Assembly: GCA_050745265.1 (NCBI GenBank)
Contig: JBOGKE010000042.1
Coordinates: forward strand, 52,242 to 116,241
DNA: 64,000 bases
Direction of reading: 5' to 3'
DNA from: RH2-MAG17b sp050745265
Lineage (GTDB): Bacteria > Acidobacteriota > Terriglobia > UBA7540
This document shows positions 52,037 to 60,141 of the stretch, one piece after another (the first letter of the stretch is position 1; every line of letters starts with the position of its first letter). The translations under genes were made by a program, and so were the position numbers. The notes beneath the pieces were generated by a model that worked only from the letters and a program-made list of their open reading frames with translations, made no database searches and had not been told where the DNA came from.

Positions 52037-52537
52037 ATGAAATACGAGCGCTTCGAGGACCTTCCAGTCTGGCAGGCGGCCATCGAGCTCGCGGCGGCTG
52101 TCCACGCGCTCGCCGATAAGTCCGTTTTCCGGCGACGCTATTCTCTGCGCGACCAGATTGAACGGGCCGCAGTCTCCGTATCCAACAACATCGCCGAAGG
52201 GTTCGAGCGAGGCACGAATCAGGGGCTTCTGACGTTTCTCTACATCGCCCGAGGTTCGGCCGGAGAAGTCGGCTCAATGCTGTATCTTCTCGAAAAGCTT
52301 CCCGCGCTGGTGGGTTTGGAAACACAAATCGGTGCCCTGAAATCACGGACCGAAAGTGTCTCCAAGCAGTTAGGCGGCTGGCTTCGGGCGCTGCGGGACA
52401 GCGAGATGAAGGGGCAGCGTTATGTGACTGAGAAGGCGCACCGCTCGGACCATGCCGCGCGAGACCGCGAGGATTTTCTCGCCGAGCTTCGGAGGATTCG
52501 AGCAGGCGCGGCGCCCCCGCCAGCCAGTGAATCCTGA
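52037..52537 (+). CDS. Four-helix-bundle protein (23S rRNA intervening-sequence/Avd-like family)
   Basis: This 166-residue protein starts MKYERFEDLPVWQAAIELAA and has the core DQIERAAVSVSNNIAEGFER then GTNQGLLTFLYIARGSAGEV of the small helical-bundle family found inside 23S rRNA intervening sequences and related to Avd of diversity-generating retroelements. The function is unknown; a pentameric bundle is known for relatives. It interrupts two leucine-catabolism genes and is flanked by inverted repeats, suggesting arrival as a mobile cassette. The C-terminal 40 residues are basic and not conserved. Confidence 0.85.
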   Translation: MKYERFEDLPVWQAAIELAAAVHALADKSVFRRRYSLRDQIERAAVSVSNNIAEGFERGTNQGLLTFLYIARGSAGEVGSMLYLLEKLPALVGLETQIGALKSRTESVSKQLGGWLRALRDSEMKGQRYVTEKAHRSDHAARDREDFLAELRRIRAGAAPPPASES

Positions 52538-52560
52538 ACGCTCCGGCAACACCAAGCCCT

Positions 52561-52621
52561 GGATCTGGAATCTGAATCCGGAATCTTGAATTTGGAAACC
52601 GGATTCCTAGAATTCCGAATC
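52561..52621. repeat. Right flank of the GGAATC/TTGAATTTGG repeats
   Basis: GGATCTGGAATCTGAATCCG then GAATCTTGAATTTGGAAACC closely matches the reverse complement of 51904-51939. A further inverted word GGATTCCTAGAATTCCGAAT follows. With the left flank it brackets the four-helix-bundle gene. Confidence 0.65.
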
Positions 52622-52706
52622 GGCGCCTCAACGCATCGCCAGCCCGTGGCCGTACCGGAACCTGCTAAACTCAGAATGCGATCCGGAGATCGCAACCTCC
52701 AGTCAA

Positions 52707-53636
52707 ATGGAAACGGTCAAAATCGTCGAATGCCCGCGCGACGCGTGGCAAGGCTTGCAGAAAATCATCCCCACCGCGGCCAAGGTGGAATACCTTCGCA
52801 AGCTGATGGACTGCGGCTTTCGCTACCTCGACGCGGTGAGCTTTGTCGCGCCCAAGTACGTTCCGCAGATGGCAGACAGCGAACACGTACTCTCCGGCCT
52901 GAGCGCCGCCGGGCTGCTGCCGATTCGCGCCAACGGTCATGCGGGGACTGCCGCCGCGCCGGCGCCGCAAGAGTTCGAGATCATCGGCATCGTGGTGAAC
53001 GAGCAAGGTCTCAGCCGCGCTCTCTCGGCGTCCGGCGTGACCACGCTCGGCTATCCCTATTCCGTCTCGGCGAACTTTCGCCGCCAGAACGCCAACGTGT
53101 CGCAATCTGAGTCGCGCCAGCTTGTCGCGAAGCTTCTTCAGGCCGCGCAAACTCACGCTCTGAAACTCGTCGTGTACATTTCCATGGCGTTCGGAAATCC
53201 TTTCGGCGAGCCCTGGAGTCCCACCGTAACGGCGGACGCGCTGGCGTGGCTGAAGGAAGCCGGCGCGACGACGGTTTCGCTGGCCGACACGCTGGGAATT
53301 GCAACTTGCGAGGAAATCGGCGAGCTCTACCGGGAACTCAAAGGCACCGCGGAAGGACTTGAGCTGGGCGTCCACCTTCACAGCCGGTCCGAAGATGCGG
53401 CCGAAAAGGTGCTCGCCGCGTATGAAGCGGGCTGCAGACGCTTTGACGGCGCGCTCACCGGACTCGGCGGCTGCCCCTTCGCTTCGGATCACCTGGTGGG
53501 CAATATTCCTACCGAGATCATGACGCCTGCGCTTGCGAGCAAAGGCGCTAGCACGAATATCGAGCCCTGGGCGCTGCTCGCGGCCGTCGAGGCCACGAAG
53601 GAGCTCCGCAGTAAGTACGCCCCCGTGCAAGACTGA
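52707..53636 (+). CDS. Hydroxymethylglutaryl-CoA lyase
   Basis: This 309-residue TIM-barrel lyase cleaves HMG-CoA to acetoacetate and acetyl-CoA, the last step of leucine degradation. It has the DRE-TIM start (VKIVECPRDAWQGL), the metal-binding region VSLADTLGIAT, LHSRSEDAAEKVLAAYEAGC and the active-site cysteine motif TGLGGCPFA. The start is an ATG. In other genomes it lies with methylcrotonyl-CoA carboxylase; here the helical-bundle cassette separates the two. Confidence 0.93.
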   Translation: METVKIVECPRDAWQGLQKIIPTAAKVEYLRKLMDCGFRYLDAVSFVAPKYVPQMADSEHVLSGLSAAGLLPIRANGHAGTAAAPAPQEFEIIGIVVNEQGLSRALSASGVTTLGYPYSVSANFRRQNANVSQSESRQLVAKLLQAAQTHALKLVVYISMAFGNPFGEPWSPTVTADALAWLKEAGATTVSLADTLGIATCEEIGELYRELKGTAEGLELGVHLHSRSEDAAEKVLAAYEAGCRRFDGALTGLGGCPFASDHLVGNIPTEIMTPALASKGASTNIEPWALLAAVEATKELRSKYAPVQD

Positions 53637-53938
53637 ATCAGCGCGTATCCGCAGCCTGCGCCGCGTCATGACCATGTCGGATGAATCTTGCGATGAGCTT
53701 GTCTATGTCTGCGATTTCGAGCTCAGATTCGGGTTCATGGCGGTTCTCCGACAATTCAGGAATTCGCGTAGTCTGCCTCCGGAGGTGCCGTACAGGATTC
53801 CTGCGCCGAGCGTGGTAAGGACAATTCCGGCGAACTCGATCACGAAGTGTGGATCGCGCGCTGAGCTTCAGGGCGCCCGGTAGAATCCCAAAACAGTGGG
53901 CGCGGATCGCGCCAAGGCGCGCGATCCGCGCGCGGGAT
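53637..53938. other. Convergent intergenic region
   Basis: About 300 bases between HMG-CoA lyase and the peptidase-propeller gene. A short minus-strand frame (about 53700-53850) encodes a possible single membrane helix (VIEFAGIVLTTLGAGILYG) followed by basic residues, but there is no ribosome site or homologue I recognise. A GC palindrome (GCGCGGATCGCGCC...GGCGCGCGATCCGCGC) near 53899-53932 could terminate the peptidase gene. Confidence 0.4.
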
Positions 53939-56332
53939 TCATGATGCACTAGCCACTTGTGCGAACACGTTGTCCGCCGTATTGAGCAGCCAGGCGCCAA
54001 ATCGAGTGCCGTTGGGCTGCATCATCGGAGCAGTCAGGGCGCTGCCCGACTGCCTGAGAATCCCGATTCCCCACGGACTCCAAATGAAGAGCTCGGGGCG
54101 GCCATCGCCCTCAAAACTCGCCGCGGCTCCGAAGTGATTGTCCGCGGTATTGAGGAGCCAGCCGCCGAAGCGCGTCCCGTTCGCAGCCATCATGGGCGCA
54201 GCGAGCGTGCTTCCAGAGAGCTGGAGCAACCCGATTCCCCACGCACTCGAGACGAGCAACTCAGCTTTGCCGTCACCGTCGTAATCGGCCGCGGCGCCGA
54301 ACCGGTTATCCGGGGTTTCGACCAGCCACCCGCCGAACCGAGTGCCGTTGGACGCCATCATCGGCGCCGAGAGGCTACTGCCGGCAAGCTTCAGAATACC
54401 GACGCCCCAAGGGCTCGAGATAAAGATCTCGGCTTTGCCATCCCCGTCATAGTCGGCCGAGCGTCCTACGTTGTTATTCGACGTGTCGAGCAGCCAGCCG
54501 CCGAACCTTGTCCCGTTCGGCTGCATCATCAGCGCCGTAAGCGCGCTGCCCGAAAGCTTCAGGATACCCAGGCCCCAAGGGCTCGAGATGAGCTGTTCGG
54601 CGTGGCCGTCGCCGTCGTAATCCGCGGCATCGCCAAACCGATTGTCGGTAGTCTCAAGCAGCCAGCCGCCAAAGCGGGTGCCGTTCGCGGCCATCATCGG
54701 CGCCGCGAGCGTGCCGCCCGAGAGCTTGAGAATCCCGATGCCCCACGGGCTCGAGACAAACAGCTCGGCTTTGCCGTCACCGTCGTAATCGGCGCCGGGA
54801 CCGAAGCAGTTGTTCGAAGTGTCGAGTGCCCAGCCTCCGAAGCGCGTCCCATTCGGCGCCATCATCAGCGGCGTGAGGGTACTGCCCGAGAGCTGAAGAA
54901 TCCCGAGCCCCCACGGACTCGTGATGACGATCTCAGCTTTCCCGTCACCGTCGTAATCCGCAAGCGGACCGATGAAGTTATCCGCGGTGTTGAGGAGCCA
55001 CCCGCCGAAACGGGTCCCGTTCGCGGCCGCGACCAGTCCGCTCATCGTGTTGCCCACCTGCTCGAGGATGCCTAAGCCCCACGGGCTGGAGACGATGATC
55101 TCGGCACAGCCGTCGCTGTTCACATCTCCGGTGCGCGCCGGCATCGCGGGCACAACGCCGAGAAAGATGTTGCTGCCGACTCCGTGCGGTTGATCGGCAT
55201 ATTGGGGATTGTCATCAGAGCCGGTGTCGTGCGCCTTCGCCCAGTCGCACGCCGCCTTCATCGAGATAAGGCCGTCGAAGTTGGGCGTCGGTTTCGATGA
55301 AAGCGCTCCGCCGGCCGGAGTTGCGCCCGTTATCGCCTCGATCCATGCCTCCGCCCACGGATCGAAGTGCGCGGCGCCATCTGAACTCTTGTCTGCGGAC
55401 ACAGCAGAAGCGAATACCGTGTTCGTCGCGGTGCTCTTCGAGAGAACCGAGCTTTGAAATGCGCCTGAAAAGCACTGCTCCATAGTCACGACGAGACTGC
55501 GGTACGCGGGCAGACCCGAGAGCATCGCGCTGAACTGAGTAGGCGTGATCACGGTTGAGTCGTCCACGCACAGACCCGTTGTCGAGCCGTGATTGTTCGT
55601 GTGAATCAACAGGAGGTCTTTCGGCTTCAACTGGGTTGCCAGCGTGTTGAAAACAGATTGGAGGTTCGCGGTGGTCGCCGAGGCGTGGACCTTCATCTGG
55701 TACGGCGTGTTGTTGCCCGCCCAGTTGCCCACCGAGCCGCTCACGTCCACGGCGCCGATCGTGCCGTTGTAGCAGAGCACGTAAATGTTGCTCGGGTTGA
55801 AGCCGTAGATATTCACGAGCGCGCGCCACAGAAATTCCAGATCCTCCACGTGGCGGAGATCGGAAATTTGGCTGGTCCAGAGAATGGCATAACGCTGTTC
55901 GCTGACCTGTGCGATAAAAGGTGCGTTGAAGCGGGTGGGCGGAAGGATTGGCTTTGATGCGATCTCGGCCATCGGAATCTTCAGAGGAGATAGAGGCGCG
56001 TGGAAAACGTCAAGCGGCGTTCCACCCGAAAGGTTCGGCGGAAAGAGCGCGTCCTCCTCGTAGAGGAGCTTGCCGGAAGTCGTGTCGTAAAACTGATACG
56101 TGCAAGCGTGGCCCCAGTTCGCGCGCGGAAGCCGGTCGACGAAAACGAGCGCCGCCTGCTCGCGCACCGCCATTTGCGTGTCCACCAGCTTGAACGTGTA
56201 GCCGGCGGGAAAAATCTGGGTCGAGATGGAGAGGTGCGTCGTGGCGGCTCGGCCGGGAGTGAGGGACGCCAATGCCGTTTGCTTGATCGTTGCGACAACC
56301 CCGGCGGGCAAGGGTTTCAGTTCGGCTGCCAT
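53939..56332 (-). CDS. C13 (legumain)/caspase-like peptidase fused to a seven-bladed FG-GAP beta-propeller
   Basis: This 797-residue protein has three parts. Residues 1-115 form an N-domain related to the small upstream protein (ALVFVDRLPRANWGHACTYQ, then FYDTTSGKLL). Residues about 145-390 form a CD-clan peptidase: strand RYAILWTSQISDLRH, GFNPSNIYVLCYNG, the catalytic histidine in LLIHTNNHGSTTG (His248) and the catalytic cysteine in VVTMEQCFSGAF (Cys287). Residues about 395-797 hold seven 56-residue repeats with DYDGDGKAE calcium loops and SSPWGLGIL strands. No signal peptide or membrane helix is seen, so it may act in the cytoplasm or leave by an unknown route. The ATG has AAAGGAG ten bases upstream, 13 bases after the small gene, so the two are one operon. 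Confidence 0.85.
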   Translation of the reverse strand: MAAELKPLPAGVVATIKQTALASLTPGRAATTHLSISTQIFPAGYTFKLVDTQMAVREQAALVFVDRLPRANWGHACTYQFYDTTSGKLLYEEDALFPPNLSGGTPLDVFHAPLSPLKIPMAEIASKPILPPTRFNAPFIAQVSEQRYAILWTSQISDLRHVEDLEFLWRALVNIYGFNPSNIYVLCYNGTIGAVDVSGSVGNWAGNNTPYQMKVHASATTANLQSVFNTLATQLKPKDLLLIHTNNHGSTTGLCVDDSTVITPTQFSAMLSGLPAYRSLVVTMEQCFSGAFQSSVLSKSTATNTVFASAVSADKSSDGAAHFDPWAEAWIEAITGATPAGGALSSKPTPNFDGLISMKAACDWAKAHDTGSDDNPQYADQPHGVGSNIFLGVVPAMPARTGDVNSDGCAEIIVSSPWGLGILEQVGNTMSGLVAAANGTRFGGWLLNTADNFIGPLADYDGDGKAEIVITSPWGLGILQLSGSTLTPLMMAPNGTRFGGWALDTSNNCFGPGADYDGDGKAELFVSSPWGIGILKLSGGTLAAPMMAANGTRFGGWLLETTDNRFGDAADYDGDGHAEQLISSPWGLGILKLSGSALTALMMQPNGTRFGGWLLDTSNNNVGRSADYDGDGKAEIFISSPWGVGILKLAGSSLSAPMMASNGTRFGGWLVETPDNRFGAAADYDGDGKAELLVSSAWGIGLLQLSGSTLAAPMMAANGTRFGGWLLNTADNHFGAAASFEGDGRPELFIWSPWGIGILRQSGSALTAPMMQPNGTRFGAWLLNTADNVFAQVASAS
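53945..55145. repeat. Seven near-identical 168-bp coding repeats in the propeller gene
   Basis: The C-terminal half of the peptidase gene is a tandem array of 168-bp units encoding 56 residues each, with words such as GGCGGCTGG and the SPWG codons repeated in register. Between blades most changes are synonymous or conservative, which suggests recent expansion or gene conversion. Such arrays can gain or lose units. Confidence 0.8.
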
Positions 56333-56345
56333 GTAATTCTCCTTT

Positions 56346-56738
56346 CTATCTTTTGGGTGCTTCGTTGGGGGACGACCCCAAAATCCGGAGCAGTTGCCAG
56401 TCGGCGATGCCCCGCGACTTCCACACGACGCGCCACGTCGATGGCAACGCGCCGAAGAGCGGAGGTCGCGAGCTCGCGATCGATTGGATCTGCCCGGAAG
56501 GGGGATCGATGACAAGGTAGCGGCAGGAATGCATCCAGTTGCTTCCCGGCCGCTCATCGATAAACGCCATCACGTACGGATGATCGATTTTCACCTCTTC
56601 CCCCCCGATCGAGACACGGCCCGGCGGCCGCAGGTCCTCGTCGAGATACGCGACCGACTTGCCCCTCTCCTGGTCCGTCAGCCGCGCCGCGATCAGCTTG
56701 GCAATGGCTTTGAAGTCCGGTTTCGTCCGGGGTTTCAT
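56346..56738 (-). CDS. Small protein homologous to the N-domain of the downstream peptidase
   Basis: This 130-residue protein shows a clear match to the N-terminal domain of the next gene: here DHPYVMAFIDERPGSNWMHS then CRYLVIDPPSGQI, there EQAALVFVDRLPRANWGHAC then TYQFYDTTSGKLL, with the NWxHxC core conserved. It has no signal peptide and no other known domain. As the first gene of the operon, it could be an inhibitor, chaperone or substrate partner of the peptidase, in the way that some peptidases have free-standing propeptide-like inhibitors. This is inference. Confidence 0.7.
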   Translation of the reverse strand: MKPRTKPDFKAIAKLIAARLTDQERGKSVAYLDEDLRPPGRVSIGGEEVKIDHPYVMAFIDERPGSNWMHSCRYLVIDPPSGQIQSIASSRPPLFGALPSTWRVVWKSRGIADWQLLRILGSSPNEAPKR

Positions 56739-57107
56739 GGCAGTTTCAGCTTCGCAGGCGATAACCCTCCTGCGCAGGCAGCACGCAACGCCCGTGCGGC
56801 GTGCAGCCAGACGGCACGACCATCGCTCGCGACACGATCGTCCGAATGTGCCGACGGTCAGCGGCCGCAGATTGGCAGCGGCGCGGTTCCGACGGCGGAT
56901 ATGATCCGAATAACTATTGAGAAGATGTCAAGACTTTACTGCGGTGCAAACGCGCTGTCAAGCGCTTTCCGCAGCGCTTTCTGCGGCCGACATTGTGCTC
57001 GATCCCGGGGACCGCGCGGTCGGGCAGACGATTTCGTCGCCGTTCCTCCGGATTCGGGCCTGCGGATCAGGATGCTTTCCGGGCCGTGCCTCGGTTATAC
57101 TTATGGT
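56739..57107. other. Divergent intergenic region between peptidase operon and toxin-antitoxin pair
   Basis: About 370 bases with no credible gene. On the minus strand a TTGACA (around 56930) lies in an AT-rich patch and may be part of the peptidase operon promoter, but no matching -10 at standard spacing is seen. On the plus strand TATACT just before the antitoxin start (about 57095) may be a -10. Confidence 0.35.
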
Positions 57108-57344
57108 ATGAAAACTGCCGTTTCGCTTCCGGACGAGCTTTTCAGGCGCGCAGACCAACTCGCGCGCCGCACGAAAAAGTCTCGCAGTCGCCTGGTCAGT
57201 CAAGCCTTGAAGGAATACTTGGCCCGCCACGCGCCGGACGAGGTTACGATGGCGATGAACCGGGCCTGCCAGGAGGCCGGGCAGCAACAGGATCAGTTCG
57301 TTTCCGCTGTCGCGCGCCGTGTGCTGAGGCAAATCGAGTGGTAG
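57108..57344 (+). CDS. Ribbon-helix-helix antitoxin (MazE-like)
   Basis: This 78-residue protein begins MKTAVSLPDELFRRADQLAR then RTKKSRSRLVSQALKEYLAR, a ribbon-helix-helix DNA-binding domain (CopG/MetJ fold) typical of antitoxins. The C-terminal part would bind the toxin. It overlaps the toxin start, so the two are co-translated and the antitoxin should repress the operon. Confidence 0.85.
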   Translation: MKTAVSLPDELFRRADQLARRTKKSRSRLVSQALKEYLARHAPDEVTMAMNRACQEAGQQQDQFVSAVARRVLRQIEW

Positions 57345-57682
57345 TTTTGCAGGCCGAGATTTGGTGGGCCGACCTTCCCGAATCCGCGGGCTCCGGCCCG
57401 GGCTTCAGGCGACCCGTCGTCGTGGTTCAGAGCGACGCGTTTAATCGAAGCCGGCTTGCTACCGTCGTCTGTGTTCCGCTAACGAGTAACATCAAATGGG
57501 CGGCGGCGCCGGGCAATGTCTATCTCGCTTCGCGCACAACGGGATTGCCGAAGGATTCTGTCGCGAGCGTTTCGCAGGTCGTGAGCATCGATAAGAAGCT
57601 GCTCACGGTACGCATAAACCGGCTCTCGGATTCGAAGCTGGGATTGGTCTTATCGGGTATTGATTTGGTCCTCGGGAAATAA
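57338..57682 (+). CDS. MazF/PemK-family endoribonuclease toxin
   Basis: This 114-residue protein has the MazF fold: AEIWWADLPESAGSGPGFRR then PVVVVQSDAFN at the N-terminus, the TVVCVPLTSN strand, and SVASVSQVVSIDKKLL toward the end. MazF toxins cut RNA at short sequences. The GTG start overlaps the antitoxin stop by 7 bases. No mutation suggesting inactivation is seen. Confidence 0.88.
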   Translation: MVVLQAEIWWADLPESAGSGPGFRRPVVVVQSDAFNRSRLATVVCVPLTSNIKWAAAPGNVYLASRTTGLPKDSVASVSQVVSIDKKLLTVRINRLSDSKLGLVLSGIDLVLGK

Positions 57683-57689
57683 CTCTCTT

Positions 57690-59642
57690 ATGCTCAAACG
57701 AAAACTTCTGATCATCATGGCCCTCGCGCTACTTGCGCCCCCCTGTGTGCTGGCGCAGCGCTCCGCGTCTCGTGAAGTCTATTGGCCGCACTATGGAGAT
57801 CAGTCGGGCGGAATGCGTTTTTCTCCTCTGACCCAAATCGACACAGAGAACGTTTCCAAGCTCAAGATCGCGTGGGAATTCCACACGGGCGATATCTCTC
57901 GCGGCGAAAACGGGCGCCAGAAAAGCTCCTTCGAATCAACGCCCATCGTGGTTGATGGAACGCTCTACGTCAGCACCCCCTTCAGCCGCGTGATTGCGCT
58001 CGATCCGGCAACCGGAAAGCAGAAATGGGCCTACGATTCGCACATCGATCTTTCCACCGGCTACGCCGACGGGCTCATCAATCGAGGCGTCTCGACTTGG
58101 CTCGATCCCGCACGCACTACGGGGCAACCCTGCCGCCGACGGATTTTCATCGGGACGATCGACGCCCGGCTGATCGCGCTCGACGCGGCCACCGGAAAGA
58201 CTTGCAGCGATTTTGGTAAGGATGGCGAAATCGACGTAACGGCTACGATCCCGAGAATCAGCCGCCGCGGGCAGTACGAGGAAACGTCTCCGCCCGCAGT
58301 GATCGACGATCTCGTGATCGTGGGCTCGGGAATCAGCGACAACGAGAAGGCCGACATGCCGCCGGGCGTTGTCCGCGCCTTTGATGCTCGCACCGGGCGG
58401 CTGCGGTGGGCCTGGAATCCAATCCCGCCGAACAACACCATGACGCCTCCCAAGCCCGGCAACAAGAACGCCTGGTTCACGGGCGCTGCCAACGCCTGGG
58501 CGCCGATCGCGACCGATCCCGCACGCGATCTCGTTTTCGTTCCCACGGGCAGCGCGAGCCCGGATTACTGGGGCGGTTTCCGCAAAGGTGACGACAAATG
58601 GGCTGATTCGGTTGTCGCTTTACGCGGAAAAACCGGCCAGTTCGTCTGGGGCTTTCAGTTGGTCCATCACAATCTGTGGGACTACGACACTGCCGCGCCG
58701 CCCCTGCTCGCGACGATCCGTCACGATGGACTCGAGATCCCGGTGGTGATCGCAGGTAATAAAACCGGCATGATCTACGTGCTCGACCGCGACACCGGCA
58801 AGCCGGTGTTCGGCGTCACCGAGCGTCCGGTGCCGCAGAGCACGGTGCCAGGCGAGCGGACATCGCTCACGCAGCCGTTTCCGGTCGCCCCGCCGCCGCT
58901 GGTTCCTACGAGATTCACCATCTGGGGCGCGAACGCAGGCGATCGCGCCGCGTGCGCGAAGACGATCAGCGGTCTCGATGACCGCGGCATCTTCACGCCC
59001 CCGAGCGTACGCGGCAGCATCACATATCCCGGCATCATCGGAGGTTTGAATTGGAGCGGCGGCGCCTTCGATCCCGCGGCTCAGATCTACGTCGCGTTTG
59101 TGAACAACGTCGCCTTCGACGTTCACGTGATACCGCACGACCAGATCCCTGCGGTGTGGCACTCGATCAGAATCGGCAAGCTGCGGGCCGAATTGGCGGC
59201 GCAAAAGGGAGCTCCGTTCGGTATGACGCGCACCGCGTTGTTTGCGCCGGACCGTACGTTATGCAGCGCGCCGCCCTGGGGAATGCTGGTGGGCGTGAAT
59301 CTGCCGACGGGTAAAATCGCCTGGCGCGTGCCGCTGGGGACCACGCAACGCATCGCGCCGAAACTGCCGGTTCGAACGATAGGCGTGTATGGTTTTGGAG
59401 GGCCAATCGTCACGGCAAGCGGACTGGTTTTCGTTTCGGGAACCGCGGGAGACGATTACCTGCGCGCGTTTGATGTTGAAACGGGGAAATTGCTGTGGCA
59501 GGGTCATTTGCCGGCTGGCGGCCAAGCGACGCCCATGACCTATAGCGTCAACGGCAAACAGTATGTGGTGATCGCCGCCGGCGGGCACGGCAAGCTCGGA
59601 ACCAAGCAAGGCGATTCGCTGGTAGCGCTTTCGCTACCGTGA
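57690..59642 (+). CDS. PQQ-dependent dehydrogenase (quinoprotein glucose/alcohol dehydrogenase family)
   Basis: This 650-residue exported eight-bladed propeller enzyme has a signal peptide (MLKRKLLIIMALALLAPPCV) and repeated tryptophan-docking motifs (for example ALDPATGKQKWAYDSHID, FDARTGRLRWAWNP, ALRGKTGQFVWGFQLVHHNL, NLPTGKIAWRVPLG, VETGKLLWQGHLPAG). The family oxidises sugars or alcohols using PQQ, passing electrons to ubiquinone or cytochrome. The match is best to the soluble-domain glucose dehydrogenase (Gcd) group; no membrane anchor beyond the signal is present. PQQ synthesis genes are not in the window. It starts 7 bases after the MazF stop. Confidence 0.9.
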   Translation: MLKRKLLIIMALALLAPPCVLAQRSASREVYWPHYGDQSGGMRFSPLTQIDTENVSKLKIAWEFHTGDISRGENGRQKSSFESTPIVVDGTLYVSTPFSRVIALDPATGKQKWAYDSHIDLSTGYADGLINRGVSTWLDPARTTGQPCRRRIFIGTIDARLIALDAATGKTCSDFGKDGEIDVTATIPRISRRGQYEETSPPAVIDDLVIVGSGISDNEKADMPPGVVRAFDARTGRLRWAWNPIPPNNTMTPPKPGNKNAWFTGAANAWAPIATDPARDLVFVPTGSASPDYWGGFRKGDDKWADSVVALRGKTGQFVWGFQLVHHNLWDYDTAAPPLLATIRHDGLEIPVVIAGNKTGMIYVLDRDTGKPVFGVTERPVPQSTVPGERTSLTQPFPVAPPPLVPTRFTIWGANAGDRAACAKTISGLDDRGIFTPPSVRGSITYPGIIGGLNWSGGAFDPAAQIYVAFVNNVAFDVHVIPHDQIPAVWHSIRIGKLRAELAAQKGAPFGMTRTALFAPDRTLCSAPPWGMLVGVNLPTGKIAWRVPLGTTQRIAPKLPVRTIGVYGFGGPIVTASGLVFVSGTAGDDYLRAFDVETGKLLWQGHLPAGGQATPMTYSVNGKQYVVIAAGGHGKLGTKQGDSLVALSLP

Positions 59643-59742
59643 GGCGCCGCCCTCGATAATTTCGCCCCACTCGATCGCGGACCAAGTCACTCGTCGTCCG
59701 GCTGGGAGTCGATGTATTCATCAATCACTTTTTGGTTCCTCT

Positions 59743-59991
59743 CCCAAAAGTGTAATCGCAGTCTATTGCATTCACTTTCATCGAGTTACACGGTTGGGGC
59801 CGAAAAAGGTCTGAGCCTTTGGCCTCGCTTCGCTCGCCTGCCGGTTACCGGGACGGGCCACCCCTTCGGTGGGTGGCGGAACGCCAGCAACAAGACCGGC
59901 ACAAGGGGCGCGCCGCAAAGAACGCGACTGAGATAGGCAGTCCGCAACTTATTGCTGCTAAAAGTGGTTAATCTCCAATTACACTTTTGGG
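59743..59991. mobile_element. Possible MITE with 14-bp terminal inverted repeats
   Basis: The 249-bp segment is bounded by CCCAAAAGTGTAAT (59743-59756) and its exact reverse complement ATTACACTTTTGGG (59978-59991). It has no coding frame of note and includes a related GAGTTACAC word near 59784. The size and structure match a non-autonomous transposable element. No target-site duplication is obvious and no matching transposase is in the window. Confidence 0.6.
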
Positions 59992-60141
59992 ATACGAGCC
60001 GGATATGGCACCGAGCAGTAACTGAGAGGTGAGGTCAACGTCGGCGATTTCGTCTTGGCTTTTTGCCGCGCCCACACCTCAAGCCCGTCCATTCCGACAT
60101 GATAATCTTCAACATGGTGATCCCGAGCGAGATGAGGGAAA

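Noticed and set aside
15128..52537. Diversity-generating retroelement, suggested by an RT fragment and an Avd-like helical-bundle protein
   Set aside because: The two lie 37 kb apart, the RT fragment is of group II intron type and dead, and no template/variable repeat pair was seen.
53700..53850. Possible small membrane peptide downstream of the peptidase gene
   Set aside because: One hydrophobic stretch but no ribosome site and no recognised sorting motif; kept only as a note in the intergenic entry.
53945..55145. CRISPR-like array suggested by regular repeats
   Set aside because: Repeats are 168 bp, in frame and encode propeller blades; there are no spacers. No CRISPR array was found in the window.
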